The notes below the pieces were generated by a model. The model was not told the DNA's origin and made no database searches. It saw only the letters and a program-made list of their open reading frames with translations. From the NCBI RefSeq assembly GCF_012033785.1, contig NZ_JAAVJC010000023.1, positions 1 to 37,300 on the forward strand: DNA of 37,300 bases. The letters are read 5' to 3'. Positions within the stretch are counted from its first letter, which is position 1. Each line of letters begins with the position of its first letter. Positions 1-7,611 of this stretch are shown here, piece after piece. Made by a program: the position numbers and the translations under genes. Source of the stretch: Streptomyces bohaiensis. GTDB lineage: Bacteria > Actinomycetota > Actinomycetes > Streptomycetales > Streptomycetaceae.

Positions 1-121
1 CACCCTCAAGTCCTGGCGGCTCCTCCGCAAGCTGCGGTGCTCAACCAGCCGCATCACCGCCCTTGTCCAAGCTGTCCTCACCCTGCGTCTGGCCAGCTCA
101 GCGTGAGGATGGCAAAGGCTC
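1..121 (+). mobile_element. Right end of an IS5-type insertion sequence (truncated by window edge)
   Basis: The stretch carries the last codons of an IS5-type transposase and about 15 bases of terminal sequence after its stop. From about position 122 the sequence changes to an unrelated gene read on the opposite strand, so the IS end is placed near 121. The exact boundary cannot be fixed because the other end and any target duplication lie outside the window. Confidence 0.6.
2..106 (+). CDS. IS5-type transposase, C-terminal 34 residues (partial)
   Basis: The frame is open from the window edge to TGA at 104-106. The readable tail (LKSWRLLRKLRCS, then RITALVQAVLTL) matches the basic C-terminal helix common to Streptomyces IS5-type transposases. 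The DDE catalytic part lies upstream, outside the window, so intactness cannot be judged. The fragment runs against a minus-strand secreted-protein gene that it appears to interrupt. Confidence 0.65.
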   Translation, partial: TLKSWRLLRKLRCSTSRITALVQAVLTLRLASSA

Positions 122-786
122 ATTGTGTACGTCTCCGTGAGGTTCTGCCCGTCCCGGATCGGGGTCCGAACCCACGGCCGCGAAGTGGCGGGAGTGCAGC
201 TAGATGAGCACCTAGTAGTCCACGACACACCCAGACCAGCCGGGAGCTCCCCGGTGGAAGCCAACATGGTGACCTGATCGGTCTCGGTCCACCTCAGACG
301 TGAGGTTGACATGTCCAGCTGCTGCGCCGTGGCGAACAGAGCAGTCCCGAGCACCCGGCCCTCACTGTTCCGGTAGGTGTACCTCACGTTCGGGAAGATC
401 TGGCACTGCATGGTTCGGGTCGCGTACCAGTAGCCGTCCTCGTCGCCCGTGCAGTTGTTGACCGGCAAGGAAGTGTTCAGCACCGCTGCGCTCCTGAGCG
501 CAGCGGTGCCTTCGGCTCGAGACAGCAGTGTCAGGCAGCTGTACGACCGAGGCTCCTGAGTCGACAGCTCTGCCCTCTCTCTAGCTACTTCACACTCCTC
601 CTCACGCGGGCCAGGCTGGCGATCACTGCCAGCCAGCCGCTCCTTCTCTTCGTCGAGGGAGACGTCACTGAGTGAAGCGGAGAGAGGTGGGCCGTCGGGA
701 GTCGCCGCAGCTGCCGTCGTATGTACCGCAAGCCCGACAAGTAGTGCGGATGTGACCACGACGGAGGGGAAGAGTCGTCTTCTCAC
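122..786 (-). pseudogene. Secreted protein gene interrupted by an IS
   Basis: On the minus strand GTG (784-786) follows a GAAAGG ribosome site six bases upstream. It opens a frame with a classic signal peptide: RRR, then a hydrophobic core (SVVVTSALLVGLAV), then an AAAA cleavage region. The mature part is polar and contains several Cys, including ones in NNCTGDEDGYWY and TMQCQIFP. The frame stays open past the IS junction near 121 and through the antisense of the transposase to the window edge, so the natural C-terminus is lost or separated. The cysteine and tryptophan pattern resembles the N-terminal part of Streptomyces secreted proteins that end in a NucA/NucB nuclease domain. That is a weak impression, since no nuclease motif remains. 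An in-frame ATG at 838-840 is an alternative start but would hide the signal peptide. Confidence 0.5.
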
Positions 787-1193
787 TGAGAGCCTTTCAC
801 GCAACACGATGTGGCCGTCGGGGCCCGACGGCTCTGACATGCGGAACTCCGTGACATCGTGGCAGCCCTCTGTCACCGTCGGTGCGGCTATCGGCCAGGC
901 CGGAAAGCGCGCCAGCCGAAACGGCCGGGCACTCCACCAGGCTTCAGCAGGCGCTTGTCGCTAAGCGGCTCGCTTCACCACGGCGCCCTCTGATGATCGT
1001 CAATACGATCTTGAGACACCCACCAGGCAGCACTACCATCGGTACCTGTCTCGTAACCGTTGGCCATGAGTCGCGCGGCTCCGGGTCAGCGGCTGCGCCG
1101 CCTGCGATGCCTGGGCAGTCGCGGACCAAGCCCGTCGCACCGTCCCCAGCCCGAGCCGCGAGCGACGCGGCGCGCGCCGCGGGAGCGACCGGC
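787..1193. other. Gene-free or decayed stretch
   Basis: The first part is the 5' flank of the minus-strand secreted-protein gene, including its ribosome site. The rest leads into an ABC-permease fragment whose N-terminal half is missing. I see no convincing start, ribosome site or family motif in any frame here. Confidence 0.4.
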
Positions 1194-1994
1194 ACGGACA
1201 CGGACACCGTCACCTACGCAGGCGACGTGGGCGCCATCCGCCCCTTCCCCGTCCTGGCAGGCACCTGGCCGAACCCCGAAGCTGCGGCCGCCCGCACGGC
1301 ACACGTCGCCCTGAACACCGCCGCCGCCGAACTCGTCAACGCCGACCGCGACCTGCGCTCGCTCAACAGCCAGGGCTTCCTGCTGCGGGGGACACCGGGC
1401 AGCGCTCCGGAGCCGGTACGGGTCCTGGCCGTCGTAGACGACGGAGACGACCTGCCGCGGGCGTGGGTCCCCGCCCCGGAGATACAAGCCCGGGCTGGAC
1501 CGGCACCGCAGGCACAACTCCAGATCCTTGCCCGCACCCGTACCGGAAGCGGAGCGGCCCGCGACATCCTCGCCCGGGCCACCGAAAGCCACGCGGTGCC
1601 GTTGACGGGAGCAATCGTCCGCATCGACACCGTCGACGACCTGACCTCCACCCTGTCGATGCTGCGCGGCATCTTCTTCGGCGTCGGCGCGATCACCCTC
1701 ACCGTGGGCGTGATCGGCGTCCTCGACATCGGGTTGGCGAGCCTGAGAGAACGAGCCGAGGAACTCGCACTACGCCGCGCTCTGGGAGCTCGACGCTCAG
1801 ACGTCGCGATCCTGGTGCTCGCAGAGTCCGTCCTCATCGGACTCCTCGTGTGGGGTAGCGCCGGCAACGTGGGCTTCCCCCGCTCCGCCGGCTTCGCCGG
1901 GCTTACTGCCGGTGCTCTGGCCGGCCTGGCGGGCGGCGCAGTCCCCGCACTGCGCGCAGCATGGCTTCCGATCGCCATGGTCATGCGGGCCTGA
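1194..1994 (+). pseudogene. ABC transporter permease remnant (MacB/FtsX type), N-terminus missing
   Basis: From about 1194 to TGA at 1992-1994 the protein looks like the second half of a MacB/FtsX-type permease of the kind that exports peptides or antibiotics. A periplasmic MacB-like segment (GDVGAIRPFPVLAGTWP) is followed by a transmembrane helix (GIFFGVGAITLTVGVIGVLDIGL). Then comes the ELALRRALGARRSDV motif that typically contacts the ATPase, and part of a second helix. The final portion is shortened: the usual long hydrophobic stretch before the PALRAA tail is partly deleted. The first transmembrane helix and the start of the periplasmic domain are absent, and the frame simply fades upstream. 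No ATPase gene adjoins it. I regard it as a decayed fragment. Confidence 0.6.
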
Positions 1995-2067
1995 CCAGCC
2001 AGTGCTCCTCCTCGCGGCCACGCCCCGCCGGAAGCGTGCGGTCTCAGGGTGCAGACTCACGTGGTGC

Positions 2068-2328
2068 GGCTGGCCTTCGCGTCGGCGTCGACCGGCAAAG
2101 CTGCACGGAGACCCGGGATACGACTTCGACCGGCTTCGCGTGTGGCTCCGCTCCCGCAACATCACACGGCGCATCGCGCGAAGGGCTATCGAATCCTGCC
2201 AGCGACTGGGCCGCCGTCGGTGGACCGTGGAGCGCATGGTGGCACGGCTGTCCGGGTGCCGCCGCCTGCGCCGTCGCTACGAGCGTCGCCAGCGGCGCAC
2301 CCTGATCTGCTGCCGCAGGCTGGCAGCC
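2068..2328 (+). pseudogene. IS5-type transposase C-terminal remnant
   Basis: The frame encodes KLHGDPGYDFDRLRVWL, then IARRAIESCQRLGRRRWTVER, then LSGCRRLRRRYERR, the signature of the last third of Streptomyces IS5-type transposases, including the conserved Glu of WTVER. The segment that normally separates RYER from ICCRRL is deleted. The catalytic N-terminal part and the IS ends are missing. It lies directly between the permease fragment and the SUKH gene, consistent with repeated insertion and deletion. Confidence 0.7.
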
Positions 2329-2422
2329 TGTCCGGGAAGCGCTCCGAGCTGGGATGATCCCGTGCCACTCCAAGAGGGCTGCTTCCTTCCCAGACAGGCG
2401 GCACATACCACCGAGGAACGCC

Positions 2423-3028
2423 ATGATCGACTACCTGGCCGCCACTATGGCGATGCTCGGCCCGGCCGAGAACCGCTACGCGAACCCCGCAGCCTGGGAG
2501 CGGCTCCACACGCAACTAGACATCCAGCTGCCGACCGACTACCAGGCCCTCGTGGACGCATACGCTCCCATCCAGCTCAACGGCCACCTCTACCTGCACC
2601 ATCCCGCGACCGAGCCATGGAACCTGGGCCAGTGGATCAGGGACACGGTCCGGGCCTGGAACGACGTGCCCTGGGATGAACTCGACCTTGACGCCGACGA
2701 AGATCCCCGTGCGCTGTTCGGACTCACGGAGCTGACCTTCGGCACCCGCAACGGACTGTGGCCCATCACCAGCACCGACCGAGGCGAAACCATCTTCCTC
2801 ATGACCGAGGACGACACCGCCCCGCGGTTCCTGGTCGAAGACGGCGAAGGCGGCTGGGCACGATACGACATGAGCTTCGCCGAGTGGCTCTACCGCTACC
2901 TCATCGGTGAAGACATGGCCGGCCTCAACACCTCCGCCTTCTACCCTGGCCCAGTACAACTGCGCCGACTTCCGATGACCGCCGACGAACGGCCACAACC
3001 GTGGACCGGGCCAGACCGCGGCATGTAA
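2423..3028 (+). CDS. SMI1/KNR4 (SUKH) family protein
   Basis: This 201-residue cytoplasmic protein begins at ATG 2423 behind GAGGAA. An N-terminal helix (NPAAWERLHTQLDIQLPTDY) leads into the SUKH core with the motif LPTDYQALVDAYAP, followed by a region rich in Asp/Glu and Trp and a C-terminal FAEWLYRYLIGE helix. SUKH proteins act as immunity proteins for contact-dependent or secreted toxins, or as protein-interaction modules. No toxin gene is visible nearby, so this may be an orphan immunity gene left behind in a degraded region. It is the only intact non-transposon gene in the first 5 kb. The IS1380 element starts 64 bases after its stop. Confidence 0.7.
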   Translation: MIDYLAATMAMLGPAENRYANPAAWERLHTQLDIQLPTDYQALVDAYAPIQLNGHLYLHHPATEPWNLGQWIRDTVRAWNDVPWDELDLDADEDPRALFGLTELTFGTRNGLWPITSTDRGETIFLMTEDDTAPRFLVEDGEGGWARYDMSFAEWLYRYLIGEDMAGLNTSAFYPGPVQLRRLPMTADERPQPWTGPDRGM

Positions 3029-3092
3029 CCCGTCCGCCACGACAGCTACAGGCGACCGTCAGTGCCTGGAGAACCATACGCTCACTTATCAG

Positions 3093-3110
3093 CCTCGATC
3101 TTTCGTGAGG
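3093..3110. repeat. IS1380 terminal inverted repeat, left
   Basis: CCTCGATCTTTCGTGAGG pairs with the complement of 4703-4720 at 14 of 18 positions. Confidence 0.7.
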
Positions 3111-3140
3111 GTCCGCCGAGGGAGTCGGCGGACCCTCACG
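3104..3140 (-). terminator. Strong hairpin downstream of the IS1380 transposase
   Basis: A perfect 16-bp stem (3104-3119 with 3125-3140) has a five-base loop. On the minus strand it follows the transposase stop and is trailed by AAAGAT. It overlaps the left inverted repeat, so it may end transposase transcription and block read-through from the SUKH side. Confidence 0.6.
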
Positions 3141-3253
3141 CTGTCCGTGGCTGAGGCCGGACAGGGTGGTGTCCCGGGTGTCGCCTCGGGTGAGCGCCGG
3201 GTTCCACTGTTCCGGTCGGGGTGGTGCTGGTGTCGGGACGGGTCAGCCGTTGG

Positions 3254-4642
3254 TTATCCGGGGTGGGGCAGGAGTGCGAGCCGTTCCAAGGCGCCGGTGA
3301 TCAGGTTGGTCCAGGGCCAGTGCCGGGTGAGGCGGAGGATGCGGCGGCGGCAGGTGGTGACGAGTTGGGCGGCTGCGGAGAAGAGGCGGAACTGCAGTCG
3401 GCGGGGTTCCCCGAGCCGGGCGGTGCCGGTGAGGGCGAGCATGGGCATCCAGGCCAGCAGGTCAAGGGCGAGCTGGACGCTCTCGAACCAGATCTTGTTC
3501 TGGGCCGTGCGCTTCAGGGGCAGGTTGCGCAGGCCGGTTGCCCGTGCTGCCCGGATCCGGTCCTCCGCGCGGGCCCGCAGCCGGTGGCGGAGTTCGAGTT
3601 CGGCGATCGGGGTTGTGGGGGTGTTGGTGGCGAAACAGGTGATCCGCATGCCGTCCGCGTCGGTGATCCTCAACTGCGCGCCGGGGTGTGGCCGTTCCTT
3701 GCGGACGATCAGCCGCATCCCGCCCGGCCAGCCGTCGAGCAGGTCGCCGGTGAGTTCGGCGATCCAGGCCCCGTCGCGGATCTCACCATTGGTTTCGACG
3801 GCCGGGGTCCGGGCCGTGGCGGGGATCTTCAGGACGTGTTCGTGGATCTGCTCGGTGATGACCATGCCGACGGAGTAGGACAGCCGGCGTCCGCGCTTCG
3901 TCAGCCAGTCCACGAAGTCGTGGGTGCCGCCGGCGGAGTCGGTGCGGATGAGGGTCTTGCGCCCTCGCCGGTACTTCTTCGGTAGCTGGGCGAGGGCGAG
4001 CTGGGTGGTGGTGATGTGGTCGGCCGCGGTGTTGGAGCCCGCGTTGCCCGGCCGCAGGAGGGCAACGACGGGTTCTCCGGTGCCGCCGGGTCCGTGATCG
4101 ACGAACGCCATGAGGGGGTGGTGGCCGTAGGTCTTCTTCCAGGTCGCGGCAGCGTCCTGTTTCTCCGAGTGCGCGATCACGAGAACGCCGTCGAGGTCGA
4201 CCGTGACCTGGCCGTCGGCGTCTGGGGCGTTCCCGCCCGCCAGTGACCAGACCCGGTTGCGGGCTTCGGCCCGTGCGGACCGGATGGCTTGGAGGGCTTT
4301 GTCGCCGGAGGCGGCAAGAGCGTCGATCAGGCGGGAGACGGTCGGGTCGGAGGCGACCGCACCGAAGACGGCCAGCTCGCACCGCAGCATCGCGACATCC
4401 GCGAGACAGTCCCTGCCCTGCGCGACCGCCAGCGCGACATCCAGGAGCACCTTGCCGGGATCATGGACAGCCCGCGTCTTCCGCCACGGAGCCAGAGCTA
4501 CGGTTATGACCTGGTCAAGACCGGTCTTGCGGACCGTCTCCACGAGCTGGACCGAACCGGCCCGCGACACGAGGGTAAGACCCGGTACGCTGTTTCGCCT
4601 GGGAAGTGCCTCCGACAGGGGCGGGAACAAGGACCTCCGCAA
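3254..4642 (-). CDS. IS1380-family transposase
   Basis: The gene encodes a full-length DDE transposase of about 460 residues, as expected for the family. Recognisable blocks are the N-terminal LVSRAGSVQLVETV, then HDPGKVLLDVALAVAQGRDCLADVAML, the SDPTVSRLIDAL helix, the first catalytic Asp in VTVDLDGVLVIAHSEKQ, and the second Asp in LIRTDSAGGTHDFVDWL. The conserved C-terminal DRIRAARATGLRNLPL and QNKIWFESVQLALDLLAWM follow. The start is uncertain: TTG at 4640-4642 keeps the conserved N-terminus, but ribosome-site spacing is poor for every candidate. The gene shows no disruption, so the element could be active. Confidence 0.85.
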   Translation of the reverse strand: MRRSLFPPLSEALPRRNSVPGLTLVSRAGSVQLVETVRKTGLDQVITVALAPWRKTRAVHDPGKVLLDVALAVAQGRDCLADVAMLRCELAVFGAVASDPTVSRLIDALAASGDKALQAIRSARAEARNRVWSLAGGNAPDADGQVTVDLDGVLVIAHSEKQDAAATWKKTYGHHPLMAFVDHGPGGTGEPVVALLRPGNAGSNTAADHITTTQLALAQLPKKYRRGRKTLIRTDSAGGTHDFVDWLTKRGRRLSYSVGMVITEQIHEHVLKIPATARTPAVETNGEIRDGAWIAELTGDLLDGWPGGMRLIVRKERPHPGAQLRITDADGMRITCFATNTPTTPIAELELRHRLRARAEDRIRAARATGLRNLPLKRTAQNKIWFESVQLALDLLAWMPMLALTGTARLGEPRRLQFRLFSAAAQLVTTCRRRILRLTRHWPWTNLITGALERLALLPHPG

Positions 4643-4702
4643 TCCTCATTCTCGCTGGTCAGAGGCACTTTCAGCTTTGCTGACCGTCTGCCGGACAGCA
4701 CG

Positions 4703-4720
4703 CTTCATGAAAGCGCGAGG
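4703..4720. repeat. IS1380 terminal inverted repeat, right
   Basis: CTTCATGAAAGCGCGAGG is the partner of 3093-3110. Confidence 0.7.
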
Positions 4721-5023
4721 ATAGTGAGGCTCGGCTGCAACAGAGTCTGGCCAGGCTCCTGTCGCTCGGTGTGCTCGGACCTTGCGGTTTGGCCTCCGGC
4801 TGGTGCCGCATTCCTGTAGCTCGGCACAGAAGCGATGCTGGGCGGAGTGCTGTTGCATGCGACCTGCCGAGACAAGCGCCCGCACCCTCTCATCGGCAGA
4901 GCGGGCAACCAGCGCGTCTGCCGCGAGCGAACTTGCCACTCCCCGCTGGGTACCGCCGCATCTTCGGGCTAACGTTCCGCGGTGCCGCGCAGGGCGGTGA
5001 CCAGTAGCGGAAGGGGAGTTATC
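4721..5023. other. Non-coding interval before the element A integrase
   Basis: This holds roughly 300 bases between the IS1380 right end and the integrase start. Short open frames exist on both strands, but none has a ribosome site with a recognisable domain. An excisionase gene would be expected here in an intact element; none is seen, so it may have been lost with the IS insertion. Confidence 0.4.
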
Positions 5024-6196
5024 TTGAAGGATCCGATACGAAAAGTGCTCCACAAGGACGGTCGCACTCGTTATCGCCTGGTGGTGGATGTCGGCACTAA
5101 CGAGGCCGGCAAGCGGAAGCAGCTGACGCGCACCTTCGACACGAAGAAGCAGGCGGTCACCGAGCTTTCGCGTATCCGGCACCAGGTTCAGCAGAGCACC
5201 TTCGTCGCACCGACCAAGCTGACGGTGGACGAGTGGCTCGACACCTGGCTCACCAGCGCCACTCGCGAAGTCGAGGCAGCGACTGCCGCGAACTACGAGG
5301 ACGCCCTGCGGCCGGTACGGACCCACCTCGGTGACAAGGCTCTGCAGGCGCTCACCGAGCAGGACATCGAGGGCCTGGTCGACTGGATGCTGACCAGTGG
5401 CCGGGTGCGGGGAGGAAAGCCCGGCACTGGCCTCGGAGTCAGGTCGGTCCGGTTGACTCTGGGCCGGCTCCGTGCAGCGCTGAACATGGCGGTGCGCCGC
5501 CAGCTCGTGCCCCGAAACGTCGCGCAGTACGTCACCATCCCCCGGAAGGCACGCGACGCCGCGCTGGAGGCGAAGGCCGAGCGGAAACCGTGGACGGAGG
5601 AGGAAGCACTCCCCTTCCTGCGCCACATCGCCGGGGACCGCCTGCACGCTCCGATGCTGCTCCTGCTCCTCGGCCTGCGCCCAGCCGAAGTATGTGGCCT
5701 TCGCTGGCAGGACGTGGACCTCAAGGTCGGGACGCTGCAGGTAGCGATGACCCGGACCAACGTCGAACGCATCGTGGTCGAGAAGGCTCCGAAGACAGCG
5801 GCGGGACGGCGGAGGCTTCTCCTCCCCCGCGTTGTCACCGAGGCCCTGGGCAGCTTCCGTACCCAGCAGGCGAAGGAGCGGCTCGCGGCTGGCGAGGCAT
5901 ACTCCGCCAGCGGTCGCGTCGTGGTCGACGAGCTCGGCGGGGCAGTGAAGACCGACTGGCTTCGCCGCCGCTGCTACCGCCTCATGGAGACCTCCGGAGT
6001 ACGGCGGGTCCGCCCCTACGACGCCCGCCACGCCGTCCTCACCTGGTTGGCCGCCTCGGGGGTACCGGACGTCGTGGTCTCCGCCTGGGCCGGACACAGC
6101 GATCTGTCCTTCACTAAACGGGTCTACGTACACCCGGACGTACAGCACCTCCAGCCCGCGGTGGACCGGCTCAATGCCGTGTTCGACCAGGCCTGA
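5024..6196 (+). CDS. int: Tyrosine recombinase / integrase of element A
   Basis: The 390-residue site-specific recombinase starts at TTG 5024 behind GGAAGGGGAG with five bases between. An N-terminal Arm-type region (KVLHKDGRTRYRLVV) and a SAM-like core-binding domain (TVDEWLDTWL, then NYEDALRPVRTHLGDKAL) precede the catalytic domain. Catalytic residues visible are Arg in GLRPAEVCGLRW (near residue 215), Lys in EKAPKTAAGRRR, the Y-x-A-R-H block in RPYDARHAVLTW (the usual first His of HxxR is Tyr), His in WAGHSD, and the nucleophile Tyr in KRVYVHPD (near 366). The 3' end lies 115 bp from the 45-bp tRNA-Pro repeat and points towards it, the usual integrase-attP arrangement. It is therefore assigned to a second element lying to the left, not to the AICE on the right. 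Confidence 0.9.
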   Translation: MKDPIRKVLHKDGRTRYRLVVDVGTNEAGKRKQLTRTFDTKKQAVTELSRIRHQVQQSTFVAPTKLTVDEWLDTWLTSATREVEAATAANYEDALRPVRTHLGDKALQALTEQDIEGLVDWMLTSGRVRGGKPGTGLGVRSVRLTLGRLRAALNMAVRRQLVPRNVAQYVTIPRKARDAALEAKAERKPWTEEEALPFLRHIAGDRLHAPMLLLLLGLRPAEVCGLRWQDVDLKVGTLQVAMTRTNVERIVVEKAPKTAAGRRRLLLPRVVTEALGSFRTQQAKERLAAGEAYSASGRVVVDELGGAVKTDWLRRRCYRLMETSGVRRVRPYDARHAVLTWLAASGVPDVVVSAWAGHSDLSFTKRVYVHPDVQHLQPAVDRLNAVFDQA

Positions 6197-6251
6197 GGCG
6201 GCACCGCGGACGAATGTGAGAAGTTGTGAGAGGCAGCCCTGAAACACAAAA

Positions 6252-6287
6252 CAGGGCCCCGTCTCACATGAGTGAAACAGGGCCCTG
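6252..6287 (+). terminator. Hairpin between integrase A and the att copy
   Basis: CAGGGCCC (6252-6259) pairs with GGGCCCTG (6280-6287), with a nested TCAC-ATGA-GTGA hairpin in the loop. It lies 56 bp after the integrase stop and probably ends its transcript before the att site. Confidence 0.5.
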
Positions 6288-6310
6288 ACCTGCGATGGAG
6301 CCTTGCGCTC

Positions 6311-6355
6311 CTGTCGGGACGACAGGATTTGAACCTGCGACCCCTTGACCCCCAG
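6311..6355. repeat. att copy (left junction): 3' part of tRNA-Pro
   Basis: These 45 bases are identical to 17795-17839 and contain the T-arm, the 3' acceptor strand and the 3' half of the anticodon arm of tRNA-Pro(GGG) on the minus strand. After this the sequence diverges (ATCACT here, TCAAGT in the real tRNA). It is the displaced tRNA 3' end left by integration, and the junction between the AICE and the element whose integrase lies at 5024-6196. Confidence 0.9.
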
Positions 6356-6681
6356 ATCACTGCGGGTGCTCCTGCTGCCTGGTCAGACAGGCCACACCGA
6401 GCGTCACTTCGCCTAGCCCCGAGGCTGCCGTGCCTTCACGAGCACAGCGTGTGGTCCCTGCCTGGTCCCACGACCCACCCCTCACGAGAGGCGCTTGCTT
6501 CCGCCCCAGAGCGCAGGCCCTCAGGACGGGGCCCCCGCGATGCACGGCGTCATAGCAGTTGACGCCGGACTGTCAGAGCCAGGCGAGATGATGACGCGTC
6601 AGGATCGCGCAACCTACCTCCGGGGGACAGGACTCCCCGGAAACAACGACAAGCTACCCGAGGACCTCGTAGCCTGTAGAG
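6356..6681. other. AICE left-end non-coding region
   Basis: Between the att copy and the first cargo gene I find no frame with a ribosome site and a recognisable product. TTGACG at 6559-6564 could be a -35 element. A TAGCCT box (6670-6675) ends six bases before the ATG of the next gene, which would suit a leaderless transcript. Both are weak. Confidence 0.35.
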
Positions 6682-7593
6682 ATGCTGAAGAGGAAGCTTG
6701 TCTTCTACCGATGGTCGTCCGCTGGCGGGCGGCGTCCCTTCGACCCCTCTGCGGTCGCGCAGCGCCTCGATGCGGCGGTACGAGACGACAGTGCACAGCA
6801 AGTTATCGAACGCGACGGGGTCATCACGGCGATCGAGGTGGTCAGCGTTGGCGGCGATAGGCAGCCGTCCCGGTTCAGACTGCTGGCGCTGCGAGGAGAA
6901 GAGGATCGCCCAAGCAAATGGGACTCGGCTGGATCCATCGGCCCCATCGAACTGCGCAGCCATGAGTACGCAGCCGATGTGACGCACGTGGCGATCTGGC
7001 CGGATGGTCACTGCGCGCATGATTCGTCGCAGCACGGACCCCGACTCTCCCGCATGTCTTTCTTTCTTCGACACAGAATGAACGAGTACGTACAATTCTC
7101 CCCTATCTACAAGGATGACACCCTAGAGAAACTGAAGGAGATGGCCGGGCAAATCAGGTCTTTTGACCTTTCCATGACCAAGCCTGAATATAGCAGTCAA
7201 GATAGAACCACATTCGGAACCCTATTCCCTGCAGTGGCGGGAGAAAAACTACCTTCCGTCCGAGTGTCTCTCGGAATGGGGCGAACCGGGAAGCGAGACC
7301 GATTTATTGACCAAGAAATCGAGGAGCACATCATGCACCTAGCCGAGAATTCTAGCGACCTCCTCACCGGAATGATCGTGCGAGGGCGCAATAAGAGGAC
7401 CGGCCAGATCCAGGTGGTTAACCTCATGAAAGATAAACTGGGCGTCGATATCGAAGTTCAGTCACGCCCAGGCATCCGGTCCGTGCCGAGATCCGAAGCA
7501 ATCTTCCATGAGCTTGACCAAGCTTACAAGAAGTTCAGCCAGGAACAAACCTTCGAGTCGAGCTCAGCCGCTGAAGTCACTTATCGAGATTAG
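6682..7593 (+). CDS. Uncharacterised 303-residue AICE cargo protein
   Basis: I do not recognise the family with certainty. The soluble protein starts MLKRKLVFYRWSS. It has a central block THVAIWPDGHCAHDSSQHGP followed by FLRHRMNEYVQFSPIYKDD and a helix with KLKEMAGQIRSF, then a C-terminal region with charged helices (RFIDQEIEEHIMHLAEN). A strand with His, a GP turn, then a F-x-P-I block is a layout I associate with DUF-type proteins found beside defence genes; this is only an impression. No nuclease or NTPase motif is visible. The ribosome site is poor, and a leaderless mRNA is possible. Base composition falls to about half G+C in the second half, well below the transfer genes, suggesting separate acquisition. 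It is followed after 18 bp by a membrane protein, probably co-transcribed. Confidence 0.6.
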   Translation: MLKRKLVFYRWSSAGGRRPFDPSAVAQRLDAAVRDDSAQQVIERDGVITAIEVVSVGGDRQPSRFRLLALRGEEDRPSKWDSAGSIGPIELRSHEYAADVTHVAIWPDGHCAHDSSQHGPRLSRMSFFLRHRMNEYVQFSPIYKDDTLEKLKEMAGQIRSFDLSMTKPEYSSQDRTTFGTLFPAVAGEKLPSVRVSLGMGRTGKRDRFIDQEIEEHIMHLAENSSDLLTGMIVRGRNKRTGQIQVVNLMKDKLGVDIEVQSRPGIRSVPRSEAIFHELDQAYKKFSQEQTFESSSAAEVTYRD

Positions 7594-7611
7594 GCGACGA
7601 CATGGACAAGC

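Larger units (their letters stand above)
3093..4720 (-). mobile_element. Complete IS1380-family insertion sequence
   Basis: The 1,628-bp element encloses a full-length IS1380-type transposase on the minus strand. Its ends read CCTCGATCTTTCGTGAGG (3093-3110) and, on the other strand, CCTCGCGCTTTCATGAAG (4720-4703). These match at 14 of 18 positions and start with CCT as expected for the family. The four bases outside each end (TCAG and ATAG) do not form a clear target duplication. Confidence 0.75.

Noticed and set aside
4705..4908. Small minus-strand frame between IS1380 and integrase A
   Set aside because: No ribosome site or recognisable domain, and overlapping frames on both strands look equally random.
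4646..6247. Long open frame (533 codons) on the minus strand opposite integrase A
   Set aside because: It is the antisense of a well-supported tyrosine recombinase and shows no domain of its own; high G+C produces such frames.
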